Shown piece by piece: positions 7,890 to 16,132 of a stretch of DNA of 64,000 nucleotides (within the stretch, counting starts at the first letter, position 1; every line of letters starts with the position of its first letter). The stretch covers positions 1-64,000 of the forward strand of contig JAYOEY010000010.1 of NCBI GenBank assembly GCA_038116945.1, given 5' to 3'. The notes beneath the pieces were generated by a model. That model searched no databases. It was not told the DNA's origin and was given only the letters and a program-made list of their open reading frames with translations. Both the position numbers and the translations under genes were made by a program. The DNA is from JAYOEY01 sp038116945. GTDB taxonomy: Bacteria; Pseudomonadota; Alphaproteobacteria; MPNO01; UBA2964.

Positions 7890-9653
7890 ATGGCTGAAGT
7901 CTATGTGCCGCCAGCAGAAGTCGAAGAGATGGAGCTGTACCACGCGAAGTCGTGGATAACGAAATACGTTTTCAGCCAGGACGCGAAGGTCATCGCCATC
8001 CAGTACTCGACGACGGCGATCGCCATCGGGCTGGTCGGTCTCGTCCTTTCCTGGATGATGCGCCTCCAGCTCGGCTTCCCCGAGAGCTTCTCCTTTATCG
8101 ATCCATCGGACTATTACCAGTTCATCACCATGCACGGCATGATCATGGTGGTTTATCTGCTTACCGCCCTGTTCCTGGGAGGGTTCGGGAATTACCTGAT
8201 CCCCCTGATGGTCGGCGCGAGGGACATGGTGTTCCCGTACGTGAACATGGTCAGCTACTGGGTGTTCCTGATCGCGGTTCTTGTCCTTGTGGCAAGCTTT
8301 TTCGTACCCGGCGGCCCGACAGGTGGTGGCTGGACGCTCTATCCGCCCCAGACGATTACGTCAGGGACACCTGGCTTCGGCGCCGGTATCCTGCTGATGA
8401 TGGTGTCGCTCGCGCTGTTCATCGTCGGTTTCACGATGGGCGGTCTCAACTACGTGACGACCATCCTGCAGGCCCGGACCCGCGGCATGACGCTGATGCG
8501 CCTTCCGCTGACGATCTGGGGCATCTTCACCGCTACGGTTCTCGCGCTGTTCGCGTTCCCGGCGCTGTTCGTGGCCGCGATCATGACGACGCTCGACGCC
8601 ACGCTCGGTACCAGCTTCTTCATGCCGGCGGCGCTCGATCAGGGCGTGCTGAACCAGCATGACGGCGGCAGCCCGCTGCTGTTCCAGCATCTGTTCTGGT
8701 TCTTCGGCCATCCCGAGGTGTATATCGTCGCGCTGCCCGCTTTCGGCATCGTGTCCGACCTGCTGAGTGTCCATGCCCGCCGCCATATCTTCGGCTACCG
8801 GATGATGGTCTGGGCCATCGTTATCATCGGCGCGCTGAGCTTTATCGTGTGGGCGCACCACATGTATGTCAGCGGCATGAACCCGTATTTCGGCTTCTTC
8901 TTCGCCACCACAACGCTGATCATCGCGGTTCCGACCGCGCTCAAGGTCTATAACTGGACCCTGACGCTGTGGAAGGCGAACATCAAGCTGACCCTGCCGA
9001 TGCTGTTCGCGCTGGCCTTTATCGTGACTTTCGTCAATGGCGGCATCACCGGCCTGTTCCTTGGCAACGTGGTTGTCGACGTTCCGCTGTCGGATACGAT
9101 GTTCGTGGTCGCCCACTTCCATATGGTGATGGGCGTTGCGCCGCTGCTGGTGATCTTTGGCGCGGTCTACCACTGGTATCCGCTGATGACGGGCCGCTTC
9201 CTGCATAAGGGCATGGGGCTGTTCCATTTCTGGACCACGTTCCTCGGCGCCTACACCATTTTCCTGCCGCTCCATTATCTGGGCCTGCTGGGCGTGCCGC
9301 GCCGCTATTTCGAGATGGGCCAGACGACGTTTATTCCCGACTCGGCGCAGGATCTGAATGCCTTCGTTACTGTCGTTACCCTGATGGTGGGCCTTGCGCA
9401 GGTGGTGTTCTTCTACAACGTGTTCTGGAGCGCCCGGAAAGGCGAGCCGGCGGGCCACAACCCCTGGAAGGCGGCGTCGCTCGAATGGCAGACGCCTGAA
9501 GTGCCGCCCGGACACGGCAATTTCGGACCCGAACTGCCGCTGGTCTATCGCTGGGCCTACGATTACGGCCTGCCAGGTGCGAAGGACGATTTCGTTCCGC
9601 AGAACGTGCCTCCCGGAGCGGAGGGTGCCGGAGGAGGAGACGCGAAGGCGTGA
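7890..9653 (+). CDS. ctaD: Cytochrome c oxidase subunit I (haem-copper, A1 type)
   Basis: A 587-residue polytopic subunit containing haem a and the haem a3-CuB oxygen-reduction site. Visible ligands: H82 and H411 for haem a, H409 for haem a3, and H274, H323, H324 for CuB, with Y278 in HPEVY as the cross-linked tyrosine. Proton-channel residues are intact: D112 and N119 (GARDMVFPYVNM) of the D-channel, E276 in GHPEVY, which defines the A1 class, and K352 of the K-channel. It should therefore be a proton pump. The start has a strong GAGGAAAA sequence upstream. Its stop overlaps the start of the first subunit III gene by four bases. Confidence 0.97.
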   Translation: MAEVYVPPAEVEEMELYHAKSWITKYVFSQDAKVIAIQYSTTAIAIGLVGLVLSWMMRLQLGFPESFSFIDPSDYYQFITMHGMIMVVYLLTALFLGGFGNYLIPLMVGARDMVFPYVNMVSYWVFLIAVLVLVASFFVPGGPTGGGWTLYPPQTITSGTPGFGAGILLMMVSLALFIVGFTMGGLNYVTTILQARTRGMTLMRLPLTIWGIFTATVLALFAFPALFVAAIMTTLDATLGTSFFMPAALDQGVLNQHDGGSPLLFQHLFWFFGHPEVYIVALPAFGIVSDLLSVHARRHIFGYRMMVWAIVIIGALSFIVWAHHMYVSGMNPYFGFFFATTTLIIAVPTALKVYNWTLTLWKANIKLTLPMLFALAFIVTFVNGGITGLFLGNVVVDVPLSDTMFVVAHFHMVMGVAPLLVIFGAVYHWYPLMTGRFLHKGMGLFHFWTTFLGAYTIFLPLHYLGLLGVPRRYFEMGQTTFIPDSAQDLNAFVTVVTLMVGLAQVVFFYNVFWSARKGEPAGHNPWKAASLEWQTPEVPPGHGNFGPELPLVYRWAYDYGLPGAKDDFVPQNVPPGAEGAGGGDAKA

Positions 9654-10270
9654 AAATCCTCGAAACCCTGATGCAGAAGCCGTGGACCGCGGAGCAGATC
9701 GCGGTCGATAACACGGAAGACGGTATCGCGGTCGCGATCCCGCCATCGAAGCTCGGGCTGAGGTTCTTCCTCGGCTCGATCGCGGTGCTGATGTCGCTGT
9801 TCGTCATCGGTTACAGCGACAGGATGGTGCTGTCGGACTGGCATCCGCTGTCCGAACCCTGGCTTCTCTGGGTCAATACGGTAGTTGTGATCGCGAGCAG
9901 TGTCCTGATGCACCTGTCGCTGGTGGCAGCTCGCGAGGGCCGGTTTGACGGTCTGAAAAGCAACTTCATGCTGGCCGGGGTCGCTGCGTTCGCTTTTCTG
10001 GTGGGGCAGGCGATCGCCTGCAATCAGCTGATCGCTGCCGGCTATTTCGCCGCCGACAACCCTGCCAACGCCTATTTCTACCTGCTGACCGTTACCCACG
10101 GCGTTCATCTGGCCGGCGGGCTGGTGGCCTGGGCGCGCGTCGCGCTCCGGATGCGGGCGGGCGAGCGGGAGATCGCAAAGCTGTACGAAAGCGTGGATCT
10201 GTGCACCGTGTACTGGCACTTCCTGCTGTTCGTCTGGCTGGTCTTTTTCACACTGATGTTGTTCACGTAA
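9650..10270 (+). CDS. Haem-copper oxidase subunit III-like protein, first copy
   Basis: A 206-residue membrane protein of the subunit III (COX3) family with about five helices and the C-terminal signature VDLCTVYWHFLLFVWLVFF. It begins with GTG overlapping the ctaD stop by four bases, so is translationally coupled. Subunit III stabilises the oxidase and maintains proton uptake. It is shorter and more divergent than the second copy just downstream and lacks the long N-terminal helix pair; it may be a specialised or redundant partner. Confidence 0.9.
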   Translation: MKILETLMQKPWTAEQIAVDNTEDGIAVAIPPSKLGLRFFLGSIAVLMSLFVIGYSDRMVLSDWHPLSEPWLLWVNTVVVIASSVLMHLSLVAAREGRFDGLKSNFMLAGVAAFAFLVGQAIACNQLIAAGYFAADNPANAYFYLLTVTHGVHLAGGLVAWARVALRMRAGEREIAKLYESVDLCTVYWHFLLFVWLVFFTLMLFT

Positions 10271-10288
10271 AAACAGGGCTGATCGCAT

Positions 10289-11005
10289 ATGGCTGAAGCA
10301 ACAACGACACAAGCCGGACAACTGGCCGACGGAATGGCCGGATTCGTTTCCGACTGGAGTTCCGACCAGAGAACCTTCAAGAAGGTTCCCTGGGGCAAGG
10401 CCATGATGTGGATCTTCCTGCTGAGCGACACGTTCGTATTCAGCTGCTTCCTGATCTCCTACATGACGGTCCGGATGTCGACCACGGTCGACTGGCCGAA
10501 TGCCAGCGAAGTGTTCGCGCTTTCGTTCGGCGGCGACCCGATCCCGCTGATCCTGATCGCGATCATGACCTTCATCCTGATCACCAGCAGCGGCACCATG
10601 GTGCTGGCGGTGAATTACGGGTATCGCAACGACCGCAAGAAGACCGCGCTCTTCCTGCTGATCACCGCCGTTTTCGGGGCCAGCTTCGTCGGCATGCAGG
10701 CGTTCGAATGGACCAAGCTGATCGTCGACGAAGGCATTCGTCCCTGGGCCAACCCGATGGGCGCCCCCCAGTTCGGCGCGATATTCTTTATGGTGACCGG
10801 TTTCCACGGGTTCCACGTGTCCATCGGCGTGATTTTCCTGTTTATCGTCATGCGCAAGGTGCTGCGCGGCGATTACGACGTGGGCCGAAAAGGCTTCTTC
10901 ACCAGCCGAAGCGGCTCATACGAAGAGGTCGAGACGATGGGCCTGTACTGGCATTTCGTTGACCTTGTCTGGGTCTTCATCTTCGCTTTCTTCTATCTCT
11001 GGTAA
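10289..11005 (+). CDS. ctaE: Haem-copper oxidase subunit III, second copy
   Basis: A 238-residue membrane protein of the COX3 family, with segments characteristic of the canonical subunit: FLLSDTFVFSCFL, GTMVLAVNYGYRN, FFMVTGFHGFHVSIG and the terminal MGLYWHFVDLVWVFIFAFFYLW. The FHGFHV histidines and the acidic residue in the SD..F helix are typical of the family. It lies 18 bases after the first subunit III gene and 10 bases before the subunit IV gene, within one operon. Confidence 0.93.
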   Translation: MAEATTTQAGQLADGMAGFVSDWSSDQRTFKKVPWGKAMMWIFLLSDTFVFSCFLISYMTVRMSTTVDWPNASEVFALSFGGDPIPLILIAIMTFILITSSGTMVLAVNYGYRNDRKKTALFLLITAVFGASFVGMQAFEWTKLIVDEGIRPWANPMGAPQFGAIFFMVTGFHGFHVSIGVIFLFIVMRKVLRGDYDVGRKGFFTSRSGSYEEVETMGLYWHFVDLVWVFIFAFFYLW

Positions 11006-11015
11006 GGTTTAGGTC

Positions 11016-11363
11016 ATGGCAGACGCACACGTAGAAGGCCAGCAACATCCGCTCGGCATATACATCAAGATCTGGATCCTGCTTTTCGTCCTCAGCGGGT
11101 TCTCCTACGCGGTCGATTATCTCCAGATCCAGGGGTATTTGCGCTGGTCGCTGATCCTGCTCTTCATGTTCCTGAAGGCCGGCTACATCATGGCCGTGTT
11201 CATGCACATGAAGTGGGAGCGCATGTCGCTGGTTATGGCGATCCTGATCCCGCCTTTTGCGATTCTGGTCTTTATTGCGATCATGTCGCTGGAAGCGGAC
11301 TGGACCTTCCTGACCCGCGAAACCTATTTCACGGAAGCGTTCTTCAAGCTTTTCGGTAAATAG
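11016..11363 (+). CDS. Cytochrome c oxidase subunit IV, prokaryotic (COX4_pro) type
   Basis: A 115-residue protein with three hydrophobic helices (IKIWILLFVLSGFSYAVDY, LILLFMFLKAGYIMAVFMHM, LVMAILIPPFAILVFIAIMSL). The central LKAGYIMAVFMHMKWE motif marks the prokaryotic subunit IV family, a small accessory subunit of unknown detailed role. It is the last gene of the oxidase operon and is followed by an intrinsic terminator. Confidence 0.92.
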   Translation: MADAHVEGQQHPLGIYIKIWILLFVLSGFSYAVDYLQIQGYLRWSLILLFMFLKAGYIMAVFMHMKWERMSLVMAILIPPFAILVFIAIMSLEADWTFLTRETYFTEAFFKLFGK

Positions 11364-11399
11364 ACGCCACCGAACGCAATCCGGTTTCGACCGATCCAG

Positions 11400-11436
11400 C
11401 CGCCGCTCCGGGCAACCGGGGCGGCGGTTCAGTTTT
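11400..11436 (+). terminator. Intrinsic terminator of the oxidase operon
   Basis: A 12-bp stem with one G-T wobble closes a GCAA tetraloop and is followed by TTCAGTTTT. It starts about 37 bases after the subunit IV stop and its tail runs into the 3' end of the convergent membrane-protein gene. Confidence 0.75.
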
Positions 11437-13258
11437 GGGGGGCGGTCTTGGGCGCTTCGGGCGGCCCGTCGACGCGATATTGCAGGGGCGTTTCTGTCAG
11501 ACCCCGGTTGAACCACATCATGCAATAGGCGCGATCCCCATCCGCCGTCACACCGGTGTTCAGATCGGTCACGCCGTTGACCCTGACCGGGAAGCGGACC
11601 GAGAATCCGTCATGGTAATGAATGTCGAACTCGACCGGCTGTTCGGCGCTGAAGTCGACTTTCATCGTCTGGCCTGTCTTCAACGGCACGCACAGCTCGC
11701 GAAACCCGAACGATGCCAGCGAAATCCGGTCGGACCGAAGATCGAGATTGATCAGGCTGGGCGCGCCGACGATGGGCTGCGACAGAATCCACAGGCTGAC
11801 CATCGTATAGCCCACCATCAGGACCAGCATGGGGATCTGGCTGCGCAGAGCGCGTCGGGCGGGTTCGTATATCTTCAGCGCGACGAAATGCGCGACGCCG
11901 ACCGCGAAGACATGGCCGGCAACGATGGCGATGGCGGCGCTGTTCCAGACGAACCTGGCGCTGACGATGCCGATATCTGTTTTATAACCGGCGGTGCCCA
12001 GCAAATTGCTGCCCGATCCGAACGGGTCCGACAGGAGGGGAATGATCCCCTGTCCCGCCGTCAGCAGGTAGGACAGGTAATGCGCCAGATGGTAGGCGAT
12101 GGCGATCGGCACGATGGAATCGATGAAAAGGCCTGCGGTATCGATGACCGACGGACCTCCGCCTGCCGCCAGGCGCGTCAGCCAGCAGAACGCGAGATAG
12201 ACACCAGCAAATCCGACCGGAAACAGGCACAGCATGACCGTATTGAGAACGGCAAAATAATCGAGCCCCAGATCGTGGATCAGCCGGACAAGCGGGTGAA
12301 AGACCGGCGACAGGGCGACGGCCTGCAACTGATTGGCCCAGAACGGCGTTTCCTTGAACCCGTCGAAGGTAACGGTCGACAGCATGACGATGATAAACAG
12401 CGTCATCGTCAACCGGCAGGGCTCTGTCGTAATCAGCGCGCTGGCGCAGGGCCGGAAACCCCAGCCGCCGGTGTCCGTGTCGGCATCGCTGTCGGCCCGT
12501 CCGCCGAGCGGCGCGAACCGGCCGAACACGGTAAAGACCAGCGTGAAGGCTTCGCCTCGGGAAAGCCAGACGTCGCGGCCGAAAATCGCCATGCCGATCC
12601 AGGTGATCGCCGAATAGACTGCGATTGCCGTTGCGAGCGATGCCGGTTCCTTCGCGCTTTCGGCGATCAGTTCGTACCAGGCGAACGCCATGAACAGAAT
12701 GATCGCGGGCCAGGCGCCGACCCAGCGCGGTAAGGGAAGGTTCAGGCCGGGCTCGCGATTGAATCCGCACCGGCGCAGCGCCCATGCGATCGCATCGAAA
12801 AGGGTCGCCCACGGATTGCACAGGGGCCAGATATTGCCGATCAACGAGGCGATATAGGCGAAGCCCACCCACCAGATGATCCAGACGAAGGTCGGTCCGA
12901 AATTTTCCGCCGGGTCCTGACTGCCCCAGAATCCCGCCAGCAGGACGAGCGCAAACAGACCCGTGGAGATAAGCCGGAGCGTGAACGAAACCGCCTTGTG
13001 TCCCAGAACCCGGCCCGTCGTCGTGCCGGAAAGATCGCGCCAGTAGCGCCGTGCGTTGACATCCCGCCGGTCGAACGCCATCGCCATGATGACAAAGGAC
13101 AGGGCCACCGCCGCGCCTGCCGATATCAGGTAGAGTTCCAGCGGCAGCGGCAGGTCGTATCGCGCGCCGAAGGCATGCGCCTCCGCCGTTCCCCCGGACA
13201 GCAGCGCCGGAAGCCCGGCAGTTCGGGACAGGTAACGTCTAGCGCGGGTAGACTTCAA
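11429..13258 (-). CDS. Large polytopic membrane protein of unknown function
   Basis: A 609-residue protein with an N-terminal hydrophobic leader ending at AEAHA, then HAFGARYDLPLPLELYL and roughly ten further membrane spans rich in tryptophan (FVWIIWWVGFAYIASL). The last 90 residues are soluble and beta-rich. I recall similar proteins being labelled 'fenitrothion hydrolase' in databases on weak grounds; nothing here shows a hydrolase site. Its 5' end overlaps the cupredoxin-like gene by 20 bases, and it is the last of four minus-strand genes facing the oxidase operon, which suggests a role in copper handling, oxidase assembly or a related membrane process. That role is inference. Confidence 0.8.
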   Translation of the reverse strand: MKSTRARRYLSRTAGLPALLSGGTAEAHAFGARYDLPLPLELYLISAGAAVALSFVIMAMAFDRRDVNARRYWRDLSGTTTGRVLGHKAVSFTLRLISTGLFALVLLAGFWGSQDPAENFGPTFVWIIWWVGFAYIASLIGNIWPLCNPWATLFDAIAWALRRCGFNREPGLNLPLPRWVGAWPAIILFMAFAWYELIAESAKEPASLATAIAVYSAITWIGMAIFGRDVWLSRGEAFTLVFTVFGRFAPLGGRADSDADTDTGGWGFRPCASALITTEPCRLTMTLFIIVMLSTVTFDGFKETPFWANQLQAVALSPVFHPLVRLIHDLGLDYFAVLNTVMLCLFPVGFAGVYLAFCWLTRLAAGGGPSVIDTAGLFIDSIVPIAIAYHLAHYLSYLLTAGQGIIPLLSDPFGSGSNLLGTAGYKTDIGIVSARFVWNSAAIAIVAGHVFAVGVAHFVALKIYEPARRALRSQIPMLVLMVGYTMVSLWILSQPIVGAPSLINLDLRSDRISLASFGFRELCVPLKTGQTMKVDFSAEQPVEFDIHYHDGFSVRFPVRVNGVTDLNTGVTADGDRAYCMMWFNRGLTETPLQYRVDGPPEAPKTAPQN

Positions 13259-13619
13259 GATAGCTTAGCGCGTGGTGGCCATGTCCGCCGGTGCCCCAGC
13301 CATGGCTGGTGATCGGAAAACGGCCCGTTGCCTTGCCGGTAAAGGGCATGACGACAGTTTTCTCCGGCTTGACGAGCACTTCCCGGTCATAGCCATGGAG
13401 ATGCAGTTTGACCGTCTCGTCGGTTGACCAGTGCAGCTCAACCGTTTCGTTCTCATAGACCCGGATGCGGTTTTTCGGTGCGACGATTTTGCGTTTTCTG
13501 ATCTCGATCTTAATGACGCGCGGTTTTTCAGTCCGGGCAAATGCCCCGCCGGCAACCGTCGTCGCCGTTGCGATCCCGGCGATCAGGGAAAACAGGAACG
13601 ATCTGCGGTTTGGCGTCAT
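13239..13619 (-). CDS. Tat-exported cupredoxin-like protein
   Basis: A 126-residue protein with a twin-arginine signal (NRRSFLFSLIAG, residues 4-15) and probable cleavage after AFA near residue 28. The mature part is all-beta in pattern with potential copper ligands: H63, H73, H75, and a C-terminal HGWGTGGHGHH cluster at about 106-116. This resembles a cupredoxin fold with extra histidines, but the classical C-x-H-x-M loop is absent, so it may be a copper chaperone rather than a blue copper protein. Its ATG overlaps the preceding small gene's stop (ATGA), and the frame upstream of 13619 is not used because it would overlap that gene entirely. Confidence 0.8.
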   Translation of the reverse strand: MTPNRRSFLFSLIAGIATATTVAGGAFARTEKPRVIKIEIRKRKIVAPKNRIRVYENETVELHWSTDETVKLHLHGYDREVLVKPEKTVVMPFTGKATGRFPITSHGWGTGGHGHHALSYLEVYPR

Positions 13620-13816
13620 GGTTTCGGCGGATAGGTCCGGTCGGCTTCGGGATCCCGCCGGCGACGCCACTTCTTGTATGACGCCCAGCCGAACCCGAAT
13701 GTTATCGCGCTCGCAAGAATGACGAGCAGCGCGTACCCGCCGCCGGAACTGCCCCCGGCGGTGTCGGAAAAGCTGTTGATTGCGTACGCGCTTGAAATCA
13801 GCCCGAAATCTGCCAT
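13616..13816 (-). CDS. Small single-pass membrane protein, unknown
   Basis: A 66-residue protein with one hydrophobic span (YALLVILASAITFGFGWASY, about residues 28-47) followed by a basic KKWRRRRD stop-transfer and a short charged tail, so the C-terminus is probably cytoplasmic. The N-terminal part is glycine/serine rich (DTAGGSSGGG). Its stop overlaps the next start as ATGA, tying it to the cupredoxin-like gene. Not recognised as any known family. Confidence 0.7.
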   Translation of the reverse strand: MADFGLISSAYAINSFSDTAGGSSGGGYALLVILASAITFGFGWASYKKWRRRRDPEADRTYPPKP

Positions 13817-13866
13817 TTCGACTTCGTTTCCGGGGTGCGGTGTCCTGGCGGCTCTCGCCGCACGCC

Positions 13867-13986
13867 TTAGTTGGCGAGAGTAATGAACACCCCTGCCATG
13901 CCGATAACCAGAACAATTGCGGAGATGACCGTCGCAACCGTTCCTACGTGCCTGTGTTCGAAATCGTCGTGGTGTTCGTCTGACAT
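13867..13986 (-). CDS. 39-residue membrane peptide, histidine-rich N-terminus
   Basis: A short reading frame of 39 codons plus TAA. It begins MSDEHHDDFEHRHVG and then has one hydrophobic helix (TVATVISAIVLVIGMAGVF), giving the charged-head, single-span plan of the tiny subunits found in bacterial oxidases. GAG lies five bases upstream of the ATG, and a good promoter lies at 14023-14051, so it heads the four-gene minus-strand unit. Histidines at positions 5, 6, 11 and 13 could bind metal. Family unknown; existence is supported by promoter, ribosome site and composition. Confidence 0.65.
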   Translation of the reverse strand: MSDEHHDDFEHRHVGTVATVISAIVLVIGMAGVFITLAN

Positions 13987-14022
13987 TCTCAGTTAAACCT
14001 TTTCAATCCGGGTTCGTGGCGC

Positions 14023-14051
14023 ATCATAAACAATTAATTTCAATATTCCAA
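14023..14051 (-). promoter_or_regulatory. Promoter of the four-gene membrane/cupredoxin module
   Basis: On the minus strand, -35 TTGGAA (14051-14046) and -10 TATGAT (14028-14023) have a 17-base spacer. Transcription would start about 30 bases upstream of the 39-residue frame's ATG at 13986. Confidence 0.55.
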
Positions 14052-14114
14052 AGTTTTAGGATCGCATTTCACCGGAACTGCGACGACGCCATGATCGTTG
14101 ATTTTGAGGGCGGA

Positions 14115-15179
14115 ATGCGCGAGCATGATCCGCTTTCGCGAAGCAGCCTCACAGGGGATATTGCTCTGAGAAACTGGATACTTGGGTCGCTCACGGCCAT
14201 TCTCGGAATCGGCGGACTCTTCGTTGCCGCTCGCGCCGGATACGGCGTGCCGTATTATGGCGGGCTGGCCTTTTTCTGCTTCGCGGTCTTTTTCGTCATG
14301 CATCTGGTCAAGGTCGGCTACGACGAAGCCGGCGAGGTTTCTTCCTATGACGAGTTTTACGCTTTCCTGGAGCGGACGTTCGCGTTCCTGACGCCCCGGC
14401 CGCTGAGGCTTGAACACGGCGTTATCTCGATCCGGCCGCTTGCCGTCGTGGAGTTGAAGGAGATCCTGCGCAAGGGGTACGAGGATTATCGGGAAATGCC
14501 GACCCATGTCGTGTTCCTGATCGTTATCTATCCGCTGGTGACGCTGATCTTCGCCCGCATCTATGCGGACTACGACGTACTGCCCCTTCTGTTTCCTCTG
14601 ATTGCCGGATATACGCTGGTTGGTCCGCTCGCCGCGACCGGCATGTACGAGCTGAGCCGCCGGCGCGAGGCCGGACTCGGCATTTCCCGCCGGCGCGCGT
14701 TTGACGTGTTCGTGTCGCCGCATATCCGCTCGATCGCTGTCCTCGGTCTGTTCCTCATGGCGGCCTATTACGCCTGGTTGAAGACGGCGACAGCCATTTA
14801 CAACAAGATTTTTCAGGGGATCGTGCCCGAGTCCCTATTCGATTTCGCCAATCTGGTTTTTGCAACGCCGGCCGGCATGAAGCTGATCATGATCGGCAGT
14901 GCGGCCGGGTTCGTCTGCGCCACGGTGGTTTTTGCCCTCAGCGTCGTTTCGTTCCCGATGCTCCTCGACCGCAATGTTTCGATCGCGGTCGCGGTGCAGA
15001 CTTCGATGCGGGCGGTCGTCGCCAACCCGGTGGCGATGGGCGCATGGGGGTTCATTATCGCCGGGACGCTGCTGCTCGGCGCTCTTCCGTTCTTCGTCGG
15101 GCTGGCCTTTGTCCTGCCCTTGCTTGGCCACGCGAGCTGGCATTTGTACAAGCGGGTGGTCGACGTCCAGGGCGCTTAG
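14115..15179 (+). CDS. DUF2189-domain integral membrane protein
   Basis: A 354-residue polytopic protein of the DUF2189 family, recognised by PLLFPLIAGYTLVGPLAATGMYELSRRREAG and the late MLLDRNVSIAVAVQTSMRAVVANP segment. About seven membrane helices are visible. Function unknown for the family. The frame is open to a GTG at 14016 and has ATGs at 14091 and 14115; I chose 14115 because GAGGG lies four bases upstream. It runs divergently from the four-gene module and is convergent with the Sel1 protein gene. Genes of this family often lie near cytochrome oxidase genes, but no direct link is shown. Confidence 0.85.
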   Translation: MREHDPLSRSSLTGDIALRNWILGSLTAILGIGGLFVAARAGYGVPYYGGLAFFCFAVFFVMHLVKVGYDEAGEVSSYDEFYAFLERTFAFLTPRPLRLEHGVISIRPLAVVELKEILRKGYEDYREMPTHVVFLIVIYPLVTLIFARIYADYDVLPLLFPLIAGYTLVGPLAATGMYELSRRREAGLGISRRRAFDVFVSPHIRSIAVLGLFLMAAYYAWLKTATAIYNKIFQGIVPESLFDFANLVFATPAGMKLIMIGSAAGFVCATVVFALSVVSFPMLLDRNVSIAVAVQTSMRAVVANPVAMGAWGFIIAGTLLLGALPFFVGLAFVLPLLGHASWHLYKRVVDVQGA

Positions 15180-15193
15180 CGGGCGCTGAAGAA

Positions 15194-15895
15194 TTATTTA
15201 CCGGCCGGCTGTTTTCTGAATGCCGTCATCCAGTCGAGCGCGAGGCGCTCCGCTTCCGCGACCTGGTCTGTCGTCATCTTTTTCTGAACATAGCGCTTGT
15301 GCCGGGCGCCCATGGTGCTGCCCATCGATGACGACAGGTTGAACCATTTATGAGCCCGAATGTTGTCACGCTGGACGCCGACCCCGTGCTGGTAGAGGGC
15401 GCCCAGACTGTCCATCGCCGGAATGTATCCCCGGTTTGCCGCTCTGCGGTACCAGATCACGGCACGCGCGTAGCTCTTCGGTACGGCCCGGCCGTAGCGG
15501 TGCATGATGGCGATATTGAATTCCGCGGACGCAACGCCTTTTTCCGCAGCCCGTCGGAGCAGGTCCAGCGCCTTTGTATCGTTCCGTTTGACGCCGCGTC
15601 CCTGCAGGAAGTGGTTGCCGAGCTCCGCCATCGCGTCGGCATGTTCCTGCGCGGCGGCCCTGGTAAACCATTCCACGGCCTTTTCGTAATCCCGCGGCAC
15701 CCCGCGCCCGTGGCGGTACAGCAGTCCGATATTGTACTGGGCGTCCGCGACGCCCTTGTCGCCGAGCGGACGCCATTCCTTGAGGGCTTTTTCGAAATCG
15801 CCGGCTTTCGCCGCTTTCAGCCCCTCATTCAGATCCTGCGCGAGAGCGCCAAGCGGGAGGCACAGGACAAGGGCGACGGCGACGATGCGGCGCAT
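15194..15895 (-). CDS. Secreted Sel1-repeat (TPR-like) protein
   Basis: A 233-residue protein with a signal peptide (MRRIVAVALVLCLPLGALAQ) and five Sel1-type repeats of about 36 residues, each with A..LG.....G.GV..D...A..W...AA (for example NIGLLYRHGRGVPRDYEKAVEWFTRAA). Sel1 proteins are periplasmic scaffolds for protein-protein contacts, often in envelope signalling. The frame extends upstream to 15997, but the signal peptide fixes the ATG at 15895. It lies seven bases after the small membrane protein gene and is the last gene of the gltBD run. Confidence 0.9.
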   Translation of the reverse strand: MRRIVAVALVLCLPLGALAQDLNEGLKAAKAGDFEKALKEWRPLGDKGVADAQYNIGLLYRHGRGVPRDYEKAVEWFTRAAAQEHADAMAELGNHFLQGRGVKRNDTKALDLLRRAAEKGVASAEFNIAIMHRYGRAVPKSYARAVIWYRRAANRGYIPAMDSLGALYQHGVGVQRDNIRAHKWFNLSSSMGSTMGARHKRYVQKKMTTDQVAEAERLALDWMTAFRKQPAGK

Positions 15896-15902
15896 GGCAG
15901 GC

Positions 15903-16121
15903 TTAGTCGTCGCCACGCCTGACCGTGTTCCGGACCAGCCGGAAAAGGAACAGGACCGCATATCCGAAGAGGCCTCCGACGGCTGCCATGATCGCACCTT
16001 CTGCGATCCCGCCTTTGGGGAAGCCGAAGCCGATATCGATGATGCCGCGCGTATGCAGGAACGCGACGGCCATCATGCCGCCGAGAACGGCGAGAATCAG
16101 GGGTTGGCTGGGTCTGCTCAT
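15903..16121 (-). CDS. Small two-span membrane protein, unknown
   Basis: A 72-residue protein with two hydrophobic segments (LILAVLGGMMAVAFL, residues 8-22, and AIMAAVGGLFGYAVLFLF, residues 43-60) and a basic C-terminus. It begins 11 bases after the gltD stop and ends seven bases before the Sel1 gene, so is cotranscribed with both. A longer open frame exists upstream but coincides with gltD out of frame and is not coding. No family recognised. Confidence 0.7.
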   Translation of the reverse strand: MSRPSQPLILAVLGGMMAVAFLHTRGIIDIGFGFPKGGIAEGAIMAAVGGLFGYAVLFLFRLVRNTVRRGDD

Positions 16122-16132
16122 TCGTCCAACCG

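Noticed and set aside
11429..13258. Assigning organophosphate (fenitrothion) hydrolase activity
   Set aside because: The name is a database label I recall for similar proteins; no hydrolase motif is visible, and the protein is almost entirely membrane helices.
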